A stretch of DNA of 64,000 nucleotides, from NCBI GenBank assembly GCA_963989245.1, contig OZ022339.1, positions 62,894,956 through 62,958,955 of the forward strand. Reading direction: 5' to 3'. Positions 20,906 through 32,260 of the stretch are shown here, one piece after another (the stretch's first letter is position 1; every line of letters starts with the position of its first letter). The DNA comes from Nansenia antarctica (Eukaryota; Chordata; Actinopteri; Argentiniformes; Microstomatidae). A program made the translations under genes and the position numbers. Below the pieces are notes generated by a model. That model saw only the letters and a program-made list of their open reading frames with translations, was not told the DNA's origin and made no database searches.

Positions 20906-23900
20906 TTGGAACAGCAGGGAATCCCATTCGACATCGCTCGGTCACCGGGTGAACAATACTACGCTCTCCCAACACTCAAGGGCAAACGTCGGCGGCGAGA
21001 CCGTAAGCAACGCCGAGGACGAAGGGGGGGCCTGCTAGCTAGGCTGAGGAGAAGCCCGAATAAGCCAGCTTTGCCGAGTATTTTCCTATCCAACGTCAGG
21101 TCTCTGGCAAACAAGATGGACGAATTGAGACTGCATGTCGTTACCAATAACATCGTGGGAGATAGCTGTGTGATTATTCTAACGGAAACCTGGCTAAATG
21201 ACACTATCTTGGACTCCGCGGTAGGCCTGGAAGGCAGGACCTTACACCGTGCGGACAGGACTTTGCTTAGTGGGAAGACCCGCGGAGGCGGCCTCATTAT
21301 ATCTACGAAGGACAGCTGGTGCTTAAACACGAAAACTGTAAGTAGCCACTGCTCCCCTGACCTAGAATACTTGACTGTTAAATGCCGACCCACATACCTC
21401 CCGAGGGAATTCAACGCAGTGTACATAACATGTGTTTACATTGCGCCAAACGCGGATGGTAGCTTAGCATTGGCGCGGCTATATGTGACGCGATCTGGTG
21501 GAATGATCAAGGAGGGGGCAAAGTCATTTTTCTGTTTTTTACATAATGCTTAAACTACAGATTGTAAGCTTTCAAATGATGTGTCATACATAGACATCGG
21601 GAAAAAATGTAAGACAACATGAGTATTTGAAACTTGTTAACCCTGAAAACTAAATCCTGAGGAAACGGCTTTGAAAGATTTGGGACTTTTTCACACCTTC
21701 ACACCGGCAGGTAATGGGCGGTAACAATAGCTGGTCAACCCCACCCCCAACCACTCCCCCTCTAGATTGACAGCTATCAGCTGTCAATACTGGTCACTGG
21801 GTCAGACAGCTATAGTTATACAGCTATAACATTATTACCTAGCAAGGTATTACCTAAGCTAATTACCCAGCTTATTATTATTTATGGTTGTTGTAACTGT
21901 TATTGTTAGTCTTTTAATGATACAAAAAAGTCTTCAATCAGAATCAGAATTTATTTTACAGTACACAACAATAAAAATATTTCGCTTTGGTTCTTCAACA
22001 AGGTACATAGTCACAATAATAACTAATAAAGTGATAAGTATGAGTGATGGTAGTCGCACTACAACAATAGTGCGACAAGCTGTGCAAAGTACAATCAGTG
22101 TGCAAACATTAGTGTTAGTCACTGGGTCAGATAGACTTTTCAAAGAGAAGTTGACAGTACTTAGCTAGATATTGCTAACATTATCACCTATCAATGTTAT
22201 TACTGTAGCTAATTAGCCAGCTTATTATTATGGAGGCATTAAGAGTAATTTGCTGATGTCTTGTGCTGGAAATAGTGTAGTGCTCAGTAGTCAATGTCCA
22301 GCCTTATAGTTCAGTTTCAAGTTTCAAGTATAGTTGGAACTGAGGGCAACAACTGAGAACATACAACAGACTATACACAGGTAAGCATGCAGGGTCTGTG
22401 AATTGACTATCAATAGATAATAAATCATGACACAGTTCAAAATGCTGTATCTATGCCCAACTGTTCTTGTTATTCAACAAAATATTGCCAGAGTGTGTGG
22501 TGTACTTCAATGACCACTCGGCTCTGAGTTGTTGAGCTGCTGTGTCTGGTGGGGTGGGGGGCATCAAAGCTGCAACAGAAAGAAGATAGTACATTAAAAT
22601 ATTGCCTACAGTTACTGGCACTCCATGTTCATAAAATACTACCATACCATGTTCATAAAATAGCTAGCCTAATACATGACAATGATAATTACCTAGTCAC
22701 TAGGCTAGTGCTCAGAGTAGTGTTAGCGGCTAGCTCGTTCATAACAAACAAAGGAACACATGTTTTTAAACTTTTAACATTTCTGTAATCTATTACACTT
22801 GACATGTTACAGTATTCCAGTATTACACACTGAACATGAGTCTCACACACAACTTTTACAACGTAGACATACTAACCGTACTTACAACATAGACAGACAT
22901 TTCCGAGCTACAATGCTAGAATGCTAACAACAATGGTGGCACAACAATGTGCTTTCAGTTAGTTGCTAGTGGGTAATAATAAAGAAATGTCTAAATACAC
23001 GAACACACTGGTTTCAACTAGTAACTAACTTAACTAACAAATTCGCTATGTACATAAATAGATCTGGCTCATAATAGATCTTACCTTACGAGTCTTAGTG
23101 GAGTAAACAAAAGCAGCACTCTACTTCCTGACTCTTCTCGTAGCCAAATCGATCGACCAATGAGAAACAACCTGGATCCAGTTCCTCCCCTCCCACAATA
23201 AGAGAATTGTCCGCGAGAAATCCGGTGAAATATAAGCTTATTTTGTTGATTAAGTACACATTTAACTATCGTACAACTGCTCGAAAAAATAACGAGTGGG
23301 TAGTTCAAAACTTGTGTCTGGTGACAAAAAAACGAAATCAGATTTTTGGGTGTAAAAAACTTTGAACGCAAATTTGAAGCCTTTGCACTTTGCGCCCACA
23401 TCGCAGTTCGATGACGTTGCGTCACATATGACGTCATCAGTGGTGAACAAAGCGCGGACCCACAGGCAGTCCATATTATCGCCGGAGACTTTAATCATGC
23501 TGACCTGAAGGTAGTACTACCCAAGTTCTATCAGCATGTTAAATGTGCAACAAGAGGAGAAAAAACACTGGATAAGGTATACACCAACATCAAGCTTGCT
23601 TACAAGGCTAGACCGCTAGCTCATCTAGGCATGTCTGACCATGTGTCAATCCTCCTGATCCCAGCCTACACTACCATGAGGAAAAGTGCTCCCATCACCA
23701 CTAAGACTGTCAGAACCTGGCCAGCAGGGTCCGCTCCACTGCAGATCTGCCTAAATGACACCTCATGGCAGGAATATGAGCATGAGGACCTGGAACAGTT
23801 CACGTCGTCGGTCCTGAACCACATAGTGAACTGCACCAACTCAGTCACCGTGGACAAACGGGTCCGGGTCTACCCCAACACGAAGCCATGAATGACTGGG

Positions 23901-25619
23901 AAGGTCCAAAAACTGATCAATGAGAGGGACAACGCCTTCGCGGGGAAGGGCACACTGCTGTACAGCACCACCAGGGCTAACCTAAAGCGCGGCATCCGGG
24001 AGGCCAAGGCAGACCACAGAGAGAAGATTGAGGAATGCTTCCTGAGCAACGACTCCAGGCGGGTGTGGCAGGGGGTTCAGCACATGACAAACTTCAGAGC
24101 CAACAGGCTCACAGCCGCAGAGGACGACCCCCTGCTGGCGGAAAAGCTGAACTCTTTCTACGCCCGGTTCGACGAGGGGCGAACGGAGGTAACCACAACA
24201 CAAACACCACTCTCTCCAGCTCTCAGCAGCCTCACCCTCACAGAGCATGAAGTGAGACGCGTGCTGAAGGCGGTGGACCCCAGGAAAGCCTCAGGGCCGG
24301 ATGGCGTCCTGGGACGGGTGCTGAGGGACTGCGCCGACCAGCTGGCCGGGGTTTTCACCAACATCTTCAACCAGTCCCTGTCCCAGGCCACCATCCCACC
24401 CTGCCTGAAAACCTCAACTATCATCCCAGTCCCGAAGAAAAGCACGGTGAGCTGCCTAAACGACTACCGCCCGGTGGCACTCACACCAATCATCATGAAG
24501 TGCTTCGAGAAACTAGTCCGGGCCCACATAGTCACACGCCTCCCGCCCAACCTGGATCCATACCAGTTCGCCTACAGAGCCCACAGGTCCACAGAGGACG
24601 CCATCGCGACGACTCTCCACTCCACTCTATCCCACCTGGAGAGGGGAAACAGCTACGCGAGACTGCTCTTTGTGGACTTCAGCTCTGCCTTCAACACCAT
24701 CCTTCCAGACAGGCTAGTGACCAAACTACTAGACCTGGGACTATCACACTATATGTGCATGGATCAAGGACCTCCTGTCCGACCGCCCCCAGAGGGTGCG
24801 GGTGGGCTCCCACACCTCCACAGCCCTCAGACTCAGCACTGGGTCCCCCCAGGGCTGCGTGCTAAGCCCCATCCTCTACAACCTCTACACCTACGACTTC
24901 ACCCCCGTCCACCCCAGCAACTCCATCGTAAAGTTTGCAGACGACACCACCGTGGTGGGCTGCATCTCGGGGGGTACGAGGCGGCGTACAGGGATGAGGT
25001 AGAGCAGCTGAGCAAGCTGTGCAAGGTTAACAACCTGCTGCTGAACCAGTCAAAGACCCAGGAAATCATCGTGGACTTCAGGAGGAAAAAATCTGAGGTC
25101 CAGCCCCTGCTCATCGACGGAGAGAGCGTGGAGAGAGTCTCAACCCTCCGATTCCTGGGGGTGCACATACAGGATGACCTGTCCTGGAAGAACAACACAG
25201 CAGCCATCATCAAGAAGGCACAACAGCGGCTCTTCTTCCTGAGAGTCCTCAGGAAGGACCACAACAAGCAGGAGATACTGGTGGCCTTCTACCGCTGCGC
25301 AGTGGAGAGCATCCTCACCTACTGCATCTGCAACTGGTTCTCCAGCTGCACAGCCGCAGAGAGAAATGCGCTACAGAGAGTCGTGAGAACAGCCCAGAAG
25401 ATCACCGGCGCCCCCCTCCCCTCTCTGGAAGAGCTGTACAACACACGCTGCCTCAGGAAGGCCTCCAAGATCTCCAGAGACCCATCCCACCCTGGGTACG
25501 AACACTTTGCCCGGCTGCCCTCGAACAGGCGGTACAGGACCATGGCCGCAAGGACAAACAGACTGAAGCTCAGCTTCTACCCCAGGGCCATCCAGGCCCT
25601 GAACACAGCAAAGACCTAG
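20906..25619 (+). pseudogene. Rex1-like LINE endonuclease and reverse transcriptase, disrupted
   Basis: The endonuclease begins at about 20,906 with SNVRSLANKMDELR and LTETWLND. It is cut at 21,484 by the GTGAC element and resumes at 23,430 with IIAGDFNHADLK. A TGA in place of tryptophan interrupts it at about 23,891. The reverse transcriptase follows: KASGPDG, DYRPVAL, FVDFSSAFNTI. Compensating frame breaks near 24,750 and 24,980 surround QGCVLSP and the catalytic FADDTTVVG. It ends at 25,619 with LNTAKT. The few lesions suggest a recent insertion, but it cannot make a full protein. Confidence 0.85.
21485..23425. mobile_element. GTGAC-ended element, 1.94 kb, 4-bp TSD ATAT
   Basis: It begins GTGACGCGATCTGG and ends GACGTTGCGTCAC. 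It is flanked by ATAT (21,481-21,484 and 23,426-23,429) and splits the LINE endonuclease frame. The LINE fragment at 1-545 has the empty site. It shares blocks with the 412-bp copy at 7,847-8,258. No transposase is found; 21.6-23.3 kb is AT-rich and otherwise unrecognised. Confidence 0.75.
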
Positions 25620-26278
25620 GTTCTGGGCCCTGGACAGTCTGGACGGATTGATGGCAGCTGCTGGATTGAAAAATCAGGTGTAGTGCTGAGGCACAAATGT
25701 GTACATTTCAAGCCTGCAAACTGCGACACTTTAAATGAATGTGCAATAACACTATGTGCAATATGACAACCCTAGGGTACATAAGGTTGCAGAGAAATAG
25801 GAAATGTTAGAATAGGTATAGCATAGCATAGAGTACAGCACAGTGTTTTATCTGTACAGTATAGTATAGTGGATAGTGTACATAGCCTTTATTTATGTAA
25901 ACCAGCTCCTTTCCCTTCTTGTTTTTTCAGTTTTTTTTTCTTTCCTAGAACCAGGGGAGCCACCCCTCCCAAATTTCGTTGTTTGGTACCTGTACTATAG
26001 CAATGACAATAAAGACCATTCATTCATTCATTCATTCAGTGACTTCCTCCTCCAGCTCTTTAATCAGCCCCTCAGCTCGCCTCTCTGCTGCTTTCTGCTG
26101 CTCCTCGATCTCAATGAGCTCAGCCTTGCTTCTCTTAATCAAGCGCTTCAGATCACGGATGGACTGCAAACTGACCTCTCTCTCTCTGTCTGATTCTCTC
26201 TGAGGAAACATGAATGTGCACGTCAGCATGACTACATGATATAAGCACGTCTATCACAACAGAATACATACTGTACAT

Positions 26279-26440
26279 GGGGGCGGCTGTGGCTCAACCG
26301 GTAGAGCTGACATCTAAAGATTGCAAAAAGTTGGCAGCTGGCAGCAGTTCGAATCCCTATCATGGCTGTGACCCCTTGCCTAGATGCCCCCTCTAGAGCA
26401 TTAATGCATTTCGTTGTACTCTGTACTGTGCAATGACCAA
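26279..26440 (+). mobile_element. tRNA-derived SINE
   Basis: The head GGGGCGGCTGTGGCTCAACC contains an A-box (TGGCTCAACCGG) and a B-box (AGTTCGAATCC about 55 bp later), the internal RNA polymerase III promoter of tRNA-derived SINEs. The tail contains CATTTCGTTGTACTC, as in LINE 3' ends. It lies in a TRIM intron. A second, fuller copy is at 62,581-62,836. It is not a functional tRNA, because the acceptor stem does not close. Confidence 0.75.
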
Positions 26441-26713
26441 CTTTGAATCCCTTTCCTACATGTGTATAAACCATGAGAAACCACAGCTTCCAGTAATCAA
26501 GTCCTCTCTGAATCCACAACACATCAAGACCTCTTAGCAGCACTTGACCTATCGGGTGGGTTAACTTCTACATCAGAACACATCATAGGTCAGAGGTCAG
26601 GAGGACTCACCTTGCTGAGCTCTACTGAGTGTTGGACCTCCTTCAGCTTTTTCAGACGGTCCTGGATCATCTGCTGCATCTCAGCCCTCATTTTCAGAAG
26701 CTGAGACAGAAAA

Positions 26714-26980
26714 ACTAATAAACAACACAACAACAACCCCCATACACACCATCTAATAAACAACACAATAACAACCCCATACACACCATCTAATAAACAA
26801 CACAACAACAACCCCACACACACCATCTAATAAACAACACAATAACAACCCCATACACACCATCTAATAAACAACACAATAACAACCCCATACACACCAT
26901 CTAATAAACAACACAACAACAACCCCCATACACACCATCTAATAAACAACACAATAACAACCCCCATACACACCATCTTC
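26714..26980. repeat. 37-bp minisatellite in a TRIM intron
   Basis: The unit CTAATAAACAACACAATAAC plus AACCCCATACACACCAT is repeated about seven times with small changes. It lies between two in-phase TRIM exons. Confidence 0.9.
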
Positions 26981-27006
26981 TCAATCTCTCACTCCCTCAC
27001 TCGCTC

Positions 27007-27010
<4 letters not shown>

Positions 27011-27064
<54 letters not shown>

Positions 27065-27190
27065 AACCATTTTCACACACCATTTTCTTCCCACTTTCTC
27101 TTTCTCCCTCTTTCTCTCTCTCACTCTCACTCTCACTCTTGTACACGCACACGCACACGCACCCACACACGCACACACACACCCATACCC
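27011..27190. repeat. CA microsatellite and TC-rich low-complexity tract
   Basis: A pure (CA)n run of about 45 bp is followed by TCTCTC and CACGCACACG tracts, all within the TRIM intron that starts with the donor at 27,192. Confidence 0.95.
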
Positions 27191-27404
27191 ACCATCTTCT
27201 CTCCCCACTCCCCCGGTGGATTGTATGGTCTGTTACACGCTGCCTCTGGGTCTGTCAGTGAACATGCGCCACTCTGGTCAGGCTCCAGGTGGGTCTGTCG
27301 ATACATGAAGAACACCAGAGCAGCCAGACAGAACCCTAGGAACACCAGCCTCCTCCCTGAACTAATGCTACCAGGCCTAGCTGGGCCTGGGCCTGGGGCT
27401 GGGG

Positions 27405-27505
27405 CTGGGACAGGGGCAGGGGCTGGGGCTGGGGCTGGGGCTGGGGCTGGGGCTGGGGCTGGGGCTGGGACAGGGGCTGGGGGGGCTGGGGCTGGGGCTG
27501 GGGAT
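27405..27505. repeat. GGGGCT hexanucleotide repeat coding for a proline-alanine run
   Basis: About fifteen near-perfect GGGGCT units occur on the plus strand. On the minus strand they keep the TRIM frame open as alternating alanine and proline, because the 6-bp unit preserves frame. The tract is highly GC-rich. Confidence 0.9.
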
Positions 27506-27671
27506 GAGTCTGGGCCTGGGGCTGGAGGGGCACGGGCTCTGCGTCTTGCTCTTTCTTTACAGTCATCAACAGCTTCTCTCATCACTGTGTTGACGCAGAG
27601 CTCAGGTCTTCTATTATACGTACTCTGACAGAGGGGACACTGGCACAGGTATGGAGTTATATCGATGTCAC

Positions 27672-28115
27672 AAATACGCAGACTTGTATATTGACAGTTG
27701 TCGGTGCAAAACAGATTTGTATACTTGCATATTCAGAGTTGTAGTTGCAAAAAAGATTTGTAGACTTGCATATTCAGAGTTGAAGTTGCAAAAAAGATTT
27801 GTAGACTTGCATATTCAGAGTTGAAGTTGCAAAAAAGATTTGCAAACTTGTACACGTTTACAACTGAGTATGCACACATACAGATTTTTGACGCAAATGT
27901 CACGCTGTATGTAAGTATTGATGTCATAAATACGCAGACTTGTATATTGACAGTTGTCGGTGCAAAACAGATTTGCAGAGTTGCATCTTGAGAGTTGTCG
28001 GTGCAAAACAGATTTGCAGAGTTGCATCTTGAGAGTTGTCGGTGCAAAACAGATTTGCAGACTTGCATCTTCAGAGTTGTAGTGGCAAAAAAGATTTGCA
28101 GAATAGTTGTAGTTG
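27672..28115. repeat. 41-bp minisatellite in two arrays
   Basis: The unit is about TTGCAAAAAAGATTTGTAGA plus CTTGCATATTCAGAGTTGAAG. About four copies occur at 27,690-27,845 and about four diverged copies at 27,945-28,110, separated by about 100 bp. The first array starts where the TRIM RING coding sequence is lost. Confidence 0.9.
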
Positions 28116-28220
28116 CAAAAAAAGACTACGAATCCCAAGTACAAGCTTACAACTTTTTGACACTATCTCACGTCTTTGCTCAAACAGAGGTGCATACTTG
28201 CAAAGGTGGGAGGGTTCACC

Positions 28221-28305
28221 TGGGCTACATCTCGAAGAAGAAGAAGAAGAAGAAGAAGGAGGAGGAGGAAGAGAAGAAGAAGGAGGAAAAGGAAAAAAGA
28301 AAGTT
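28221..28305. repeat. Purine-rich AAG/AGG microsatellite
   Basis: (GAA)n passing into (GGA)n and AGGAAAAGGAAAAAAG runs. It lies just upstream of the start codon at 28,317. Confidence 0.95.
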
Positions 28306-29740
28306 TAACATTGACGATGGAAGCTTCTGACCACACTCGTCGACCTCAAGTGAGTGATAGAAATTGTGTGATATTACGAGTACATCTAGCTAATGTTAGC
28401 CTACTATATTATGATGCGTGTATCCATATCAATACCTATAATTAGACCTGCATGCATCACCTACAATCGTGAACCTTTCTAACCTTACTAGACTAATGTT
28501 AGCTAGCACTAGCTGCCTAATTAGCTGACAACATATGATAACTAGGATCATTATGTAGCGTAATTGTGGTAGAGTCAGTCACTTTTCCGTTTCAGTTTAC
28601 AATGTCCCTATAGTACAATGTGGGGTCGAGGGTGCATTAACTATGTGCAAAGTTTGAGCAATGTTAAGGTTAGATGGTTTGAGCAAACGTTAGCTAGCTA
28701 ATAATAATCCAGCTATGTATTGCATGCAAAAAGTGGGGCCCTCATCCAATTACGTTTTTTTTCCTCAAACTTTTTCATTTGGATAATGTATCACAATGCA
28801 CGATTTGTAACACATGGGACTTTGACATGCTGGACACACTCCGAATATCCCTGTAGTTTTCAAAATATATAGCCTAACATTATTCTTCGTCTGAAATCTG
28901 GGTTTTTTTCATCTTGTGCTACTTGTAACTATGTTTCAGCTAGTTTCAGTCAGGAAAAGGTTGTTAAAAGAAAGATAACGTTTATTTTAGGCAGTACTTA
29001 ATTAATTGTATTTTATGTTACAGGACATTCTGACCGACCAGCTTCTGGAGAGGGTGCAATCAAGATTGCAGCAAGCACTGGACAGATTACCCCTGGATCT
29101 AGATTATTTAGATTTTCTATGTAGACATGAGCTTATCCTGCTGGAGTCATTTCAGGGTTTCCGTTAGAAAAAATTGGCGCCGGTCAACGTGTCCGGGAAG
29201 ATTTCAATTTACCGGACAAACGTGAGATATTCCGGTCATCATATTCAAATATAATATAGCTGTTTGTCGCGGTGATTACTGTTGTGTAGCCTATATATGC
29301 CGTTTAATGTCTATTTCTCATCCGATATGATTAGATGCGAGCTATATAATAAATATAATAATAGGCTTTCATGATTCGCATGCGCGCTATGCCATATGTC
29401 CAGCGCTGAACGCGCGCCACACTGGGAACTGAACAGACTGCATCGATCAATGAACGGACTCCACATTACGTTAACTGAAGTCTGTTAAATTGTTTGGGAT
29501 TAATGTGAGTTTTCTATTTTCTCTTTCCAGTTTTACCCTTTTTTATCAATAAAACAACGTCATTTCTATAACCAGGTCTCGCTGGTTGGGAAGGCATTTA
29601 GTTCAGCTGCCTGTCAAATCATACTTAATCGGACTCGGGAGTATGACAATGAGGAGAACATAACTGTTTATTGAGAAACATTTGATAGGCAGGCTGGGAT
29701 ACGTATATAAAGAAATACCACAATGTCTAGATTTATAACA

Positions 29741-30007
29741 TTTTATTGAAAAGTGCAACATTCTCATATTCGTTGCTCCTCTCGTGAATCCGTTATTCCT
29801 CCCCGATTTTTTGCACGGTGAGCAGAACATTTGTCCTTCCCCATCTAAACGCAGCCAGGGGAAATGTTCTTTCCATTTAACTCGGAACCCTCGAGACTTT
29901 CTGACTGGAGGAGCCACTACCTCCATCTCTTCAGAGTCAGACTTCTCCTCAGACTCATTGTAGCTTGGTTTCATGAAGTCATTGTTAAGCTTACTTTGTC
30001 TTGCCAT
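29741..30007 (-). pseudogene. hAT transposase N-terminal fragment with BED/TTF-like finger
   Basis: From the ATG at 30,007 it reads MARQSKLNNDFMKPS, an acidic linker, then FRVKWKEHFPWLRLD and MFCSPCKKSGRNNGFT. This resembles the zinc-finger start of hAT proteins related to ZNF862. The frame is lost after MRMLHFS and no catalytic domain follows. It supports hAT identity for the enclosing element. Confidence 0.65.
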
Positions 30008-30126
30008 GTTTACCTCTCGCTCGCTATGGTGCACTTTGAGCTGCAACGTTTGCAGGTTAAAAGCGCTAGCCTATAGGCTACAAATAAAAGTTATTATTAT
30101 TATTATTATTATGGTGGCCCGCTGCG

Positions 30127-30227
30127 CAGGGTTGCCAGATGGGCCGGGTTATCGCCGAATGGGCTACTGGGTTTAGCGGTAATAGACTGGTTAGGCTGTA
30201 AATTGTCAATCCCATCTGGCAACCCTG
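30127..30227. mobile_element. 101-bp MITE (CAGGGTTGCCAGATGGG), copy 1
   Basis: Ends are CAGGGTTGCCAGATGGG and CCCATCTGGCAACCCTG. The flanks CCGCTGCG and CCGCTAGG match at six of eight positions, consistent with an old 8-bp hAT duplication. A second copy is at 35,316-35,404. Confidence 0.8.
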
Positions 30228-30575
30228 CCGCTAGGCAGGCTATTTCCGCTGTTTCGCGGAGTCATCATCATGCCGGCGTCAAATCATATAATAATAAAAG
30301 AAATATATAGCCTGTAGTATATTGCTATGTTTAGCATAGATCTGGGATTGATTGCTATTGCCTCCGTAGCATTACATCTTGACAATGTTATCATCGATCG
30401 ACTAGTGTGGTCTTGTTGTCGTTGGGATGCCGATGAACGTTGAGCTCCAGAGACCCGAGTATTATTAATATAAAGTGTATCTTGTAAGTTAGAGAACAAC
30501 AAGACACAACATAGCCTATATATTCGTCTTTTTTAATATAGAAGGAATCAGAATGTATTGCCGTACAATTGTATT

Positions 30576-32260
30576 CAGTGTTTCCTCCAGGATTTTTCAC
30601 ATTAGTGGCGGGGGGGGGTCCTCGCATAAAACGCGCACGCGCGCAAAAAAAAAAGACGTAATTTCACTTTACCCACGCAATACCCACTTAAACATGTGTG
30701 AGGATACGTAACGGCGTTTTGTGACAGAACTTTCACTTTCATTCATAAAATTCACCCCGTCTGTGTTACGAAGCACTTGACTTTTGGACCATTGGGACTG
30801 ACTATAGCGTCATATACCATCAAAAGGGGGGAGATGCGACATGAAATGTCAAAATGCAGCACTATCATGCACAGATCAGCCTTATAACCTTATAACATGT
30901 AATGTTAGATATAACGTTAGACAGGGAGCGCAGATGTATTTTTATGAACGATATGAGGCTGGGAGGGAAAAATCACAGTATACCCACTAGAAAACACTAG
31001 ACTACACCACTGAAGTAGGCCTACATGAGAGGACACGCACAAAACCGGCTAACGTTACTTATTAACTGTTTACACAAGTAAAATCACAGTGTGACAGTCA
31101 GATGGAGCATTCGGTAGGAGCATTCGGTAAACAACCAACAGCAAGGTAATGCTATCAGTTGAGTTAAAGAAAACCAACTCTTACCTTTGATGACACCAAC
31201 ATGAGCCCTGCTTACCCGTACCTCCGCCGTTCTGTTCGTGATGATTTGAGAGGCAATAGATTATTTTTGCACCGCGCATATTGCCCTGTAATTAGACCAC
31301 GCGACCACAGCTCCGTTGTGTCTCTTATTGTCCAAATGTTCCCTGAATTTTAGCTGCATGTTTTTCCAGCATGGAAATCCGTTGTCAATAAAAATTCGAC
31401 TCCCCTTCTTTCCCCCTGCCAATACTGTGTCGTTTGTGACATTTACCAACGTTTATGCTATCAATAGTTCGAAGCTAGCGTTAGATGCGAGGCTGCTCGG
31501 GAACATTATTTGTTTCACAAAATAGGCTGATTTAGTTGACCATGAGACTAGACTACATTACGAATGTTCATTTAAAATACTCTATACTGAGCACTGGTAT
31601 AAGAACATGAACCAGAGAACAACAGTAAATGCAATAACCCACAGTCGTCGCTGATGATGTTGCATTTTCGATTAGGATACGGGATTAAAGGCACCGGCGA
31701 CGGGCGAAGAGAGAAATCCGTTTACCGGCTTTTTACACGCACATGAGTTGTTGTAAGATACATAAATGTTTCATTTCCACGGCAAAACAAACAATACACA
31801 ACGAGGGTTTAGTACTACCACCGCATGATACAGCTGCATGTCATAAACTCGTGTAGAACAGCTGGGGAGTCTGAATATGTTTTCAACAAGGCAACAACTC
31901 TGCTTCTCACTCCATTGAGCTACGACTGCTAAGCTAACTAGCTAGATGAGTGTAAGGTTGAGTTCGTAAAGTCGCTCTGAGAGCGCTGGAGCGCACACTG
32001 GGCCCGACGTCATAGAGAAACCGAGTCATTTGATTGGACGAGAGGCATTCCACGAGTGCTGATCGGATTTCCTGAGTGAATTTACGAACGCAGCCAGTTT
32101 TGAAAGCGCGTCGCCTCGTGCCACGCGCCTGTTGAGAGATTCAGTCTCGATTGCAGTGCGAACACAAACGACGAGATGAATTGCAACATTGTGGCAATGG
32201 TGGCGGAGGAATTCTTTGGTGGCGGCCCGCCACGAATAAATGCATATAGAGGAAACACTG
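30576..32260. mobile_element. hAT5-like element, 5-bp TSD GTATT
   Basis: This 1,685-bp insert begins CAGTGTTTCCTCCAGG and ends GAGGAAACACTG. It is flanked by GTATT (30,571-30,575 and 32,261-32,265). The right subterminal region (GGTGGCGGCCCGCCAC) matches the left end of the 807-bp element at 4,346-5,152, so they are one family. No transposase is recognised. A 140-bp palindromic MITE lies inside at 31,956-32,095. Confidence 0.85.
31956..32095. mobile_element. Small palindromic MITE, copy 2
   Basis: It reads GTTCGTAAAGTCGCTCTGAG at the left and GAATTTACGAACGCAGCC at the right, with shared interior (TTTGATTGGAC then AGAGGCATTCCA). It is a diverged copy of 9,232-9,371. No target duplication is evident. 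Confidence 0.65.

Larger units (their letters stand above)
20710..26039 (+). mobile_element. Nearly full-length Rex1-like (CR1-group) LINE inside a TRIM exon
   Basis: The 5' end reads AAGATGGTGGCGCG, a common LINE leader, and the 3' end has ATGACAATAAAGACC followed by CATT repeats. The TRIM reading frame is continuous if this block is removed. TCAG occurs at both borders (20,706-20,709 and 26,036-26,039), although it merges with the CATT tail. A 1.9 kb element is inserted at 21,485-23,425. The 3' region 25,620-26,039 holds no gene. Confidence 0.9.
14066..27665 (-). pseudogene. TRIM-like RING/coiled-coil gene, disrupted
   Basis: Exons run right to left. The first (27,193 to about 27,665) holds the second half of a RING (CQCPLCQSTYNRRPELCVNT), a proline-alanine repeat and a hydrophobic stretch (LVFLGFCLAALVFFMY), then THLEPDQ and SLTDPEA, which recall TRIM B-box borders. 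Next is a 90-nt exon at 26,611-26,700 (LLKMRAEMQQMIQDRLKKL). A 231-nt coiled-coil exon follows, split into 26,040-26,199 and 20,639-20,709. The last is a 133-nt linker exon at 14,066-14,198 (SLPSKDWSEVRVHSD). All junctions are in phase with GT-AG borders. The first RING half is absent beside a minisatellite, the coiled-coil exon is split by a LINE, and no PRY-SPRY exon is seen. TRIM proteins are typically ubiquitin ligases; this copy is very probably dead. Confidence 0.75.

Noticed and set aside
24500..24865. Alternative-frame proline-rich open frames over the LINE reverse transcriptase
   Set aside because: Shadow frames of a GC-rich LINE coding region.
26279..26440. Functional tRNA gene
   Set aside because: A- and B-boxes are present but the acceptor stem does not pair and the body continues into a LINE-like tail. 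It is a SINE.
27995..28330. Plus-strand lysine/glutamate-rich open frames
   Set aside because: Products of minisatellite and AAG microsatellite, without other coding signs.
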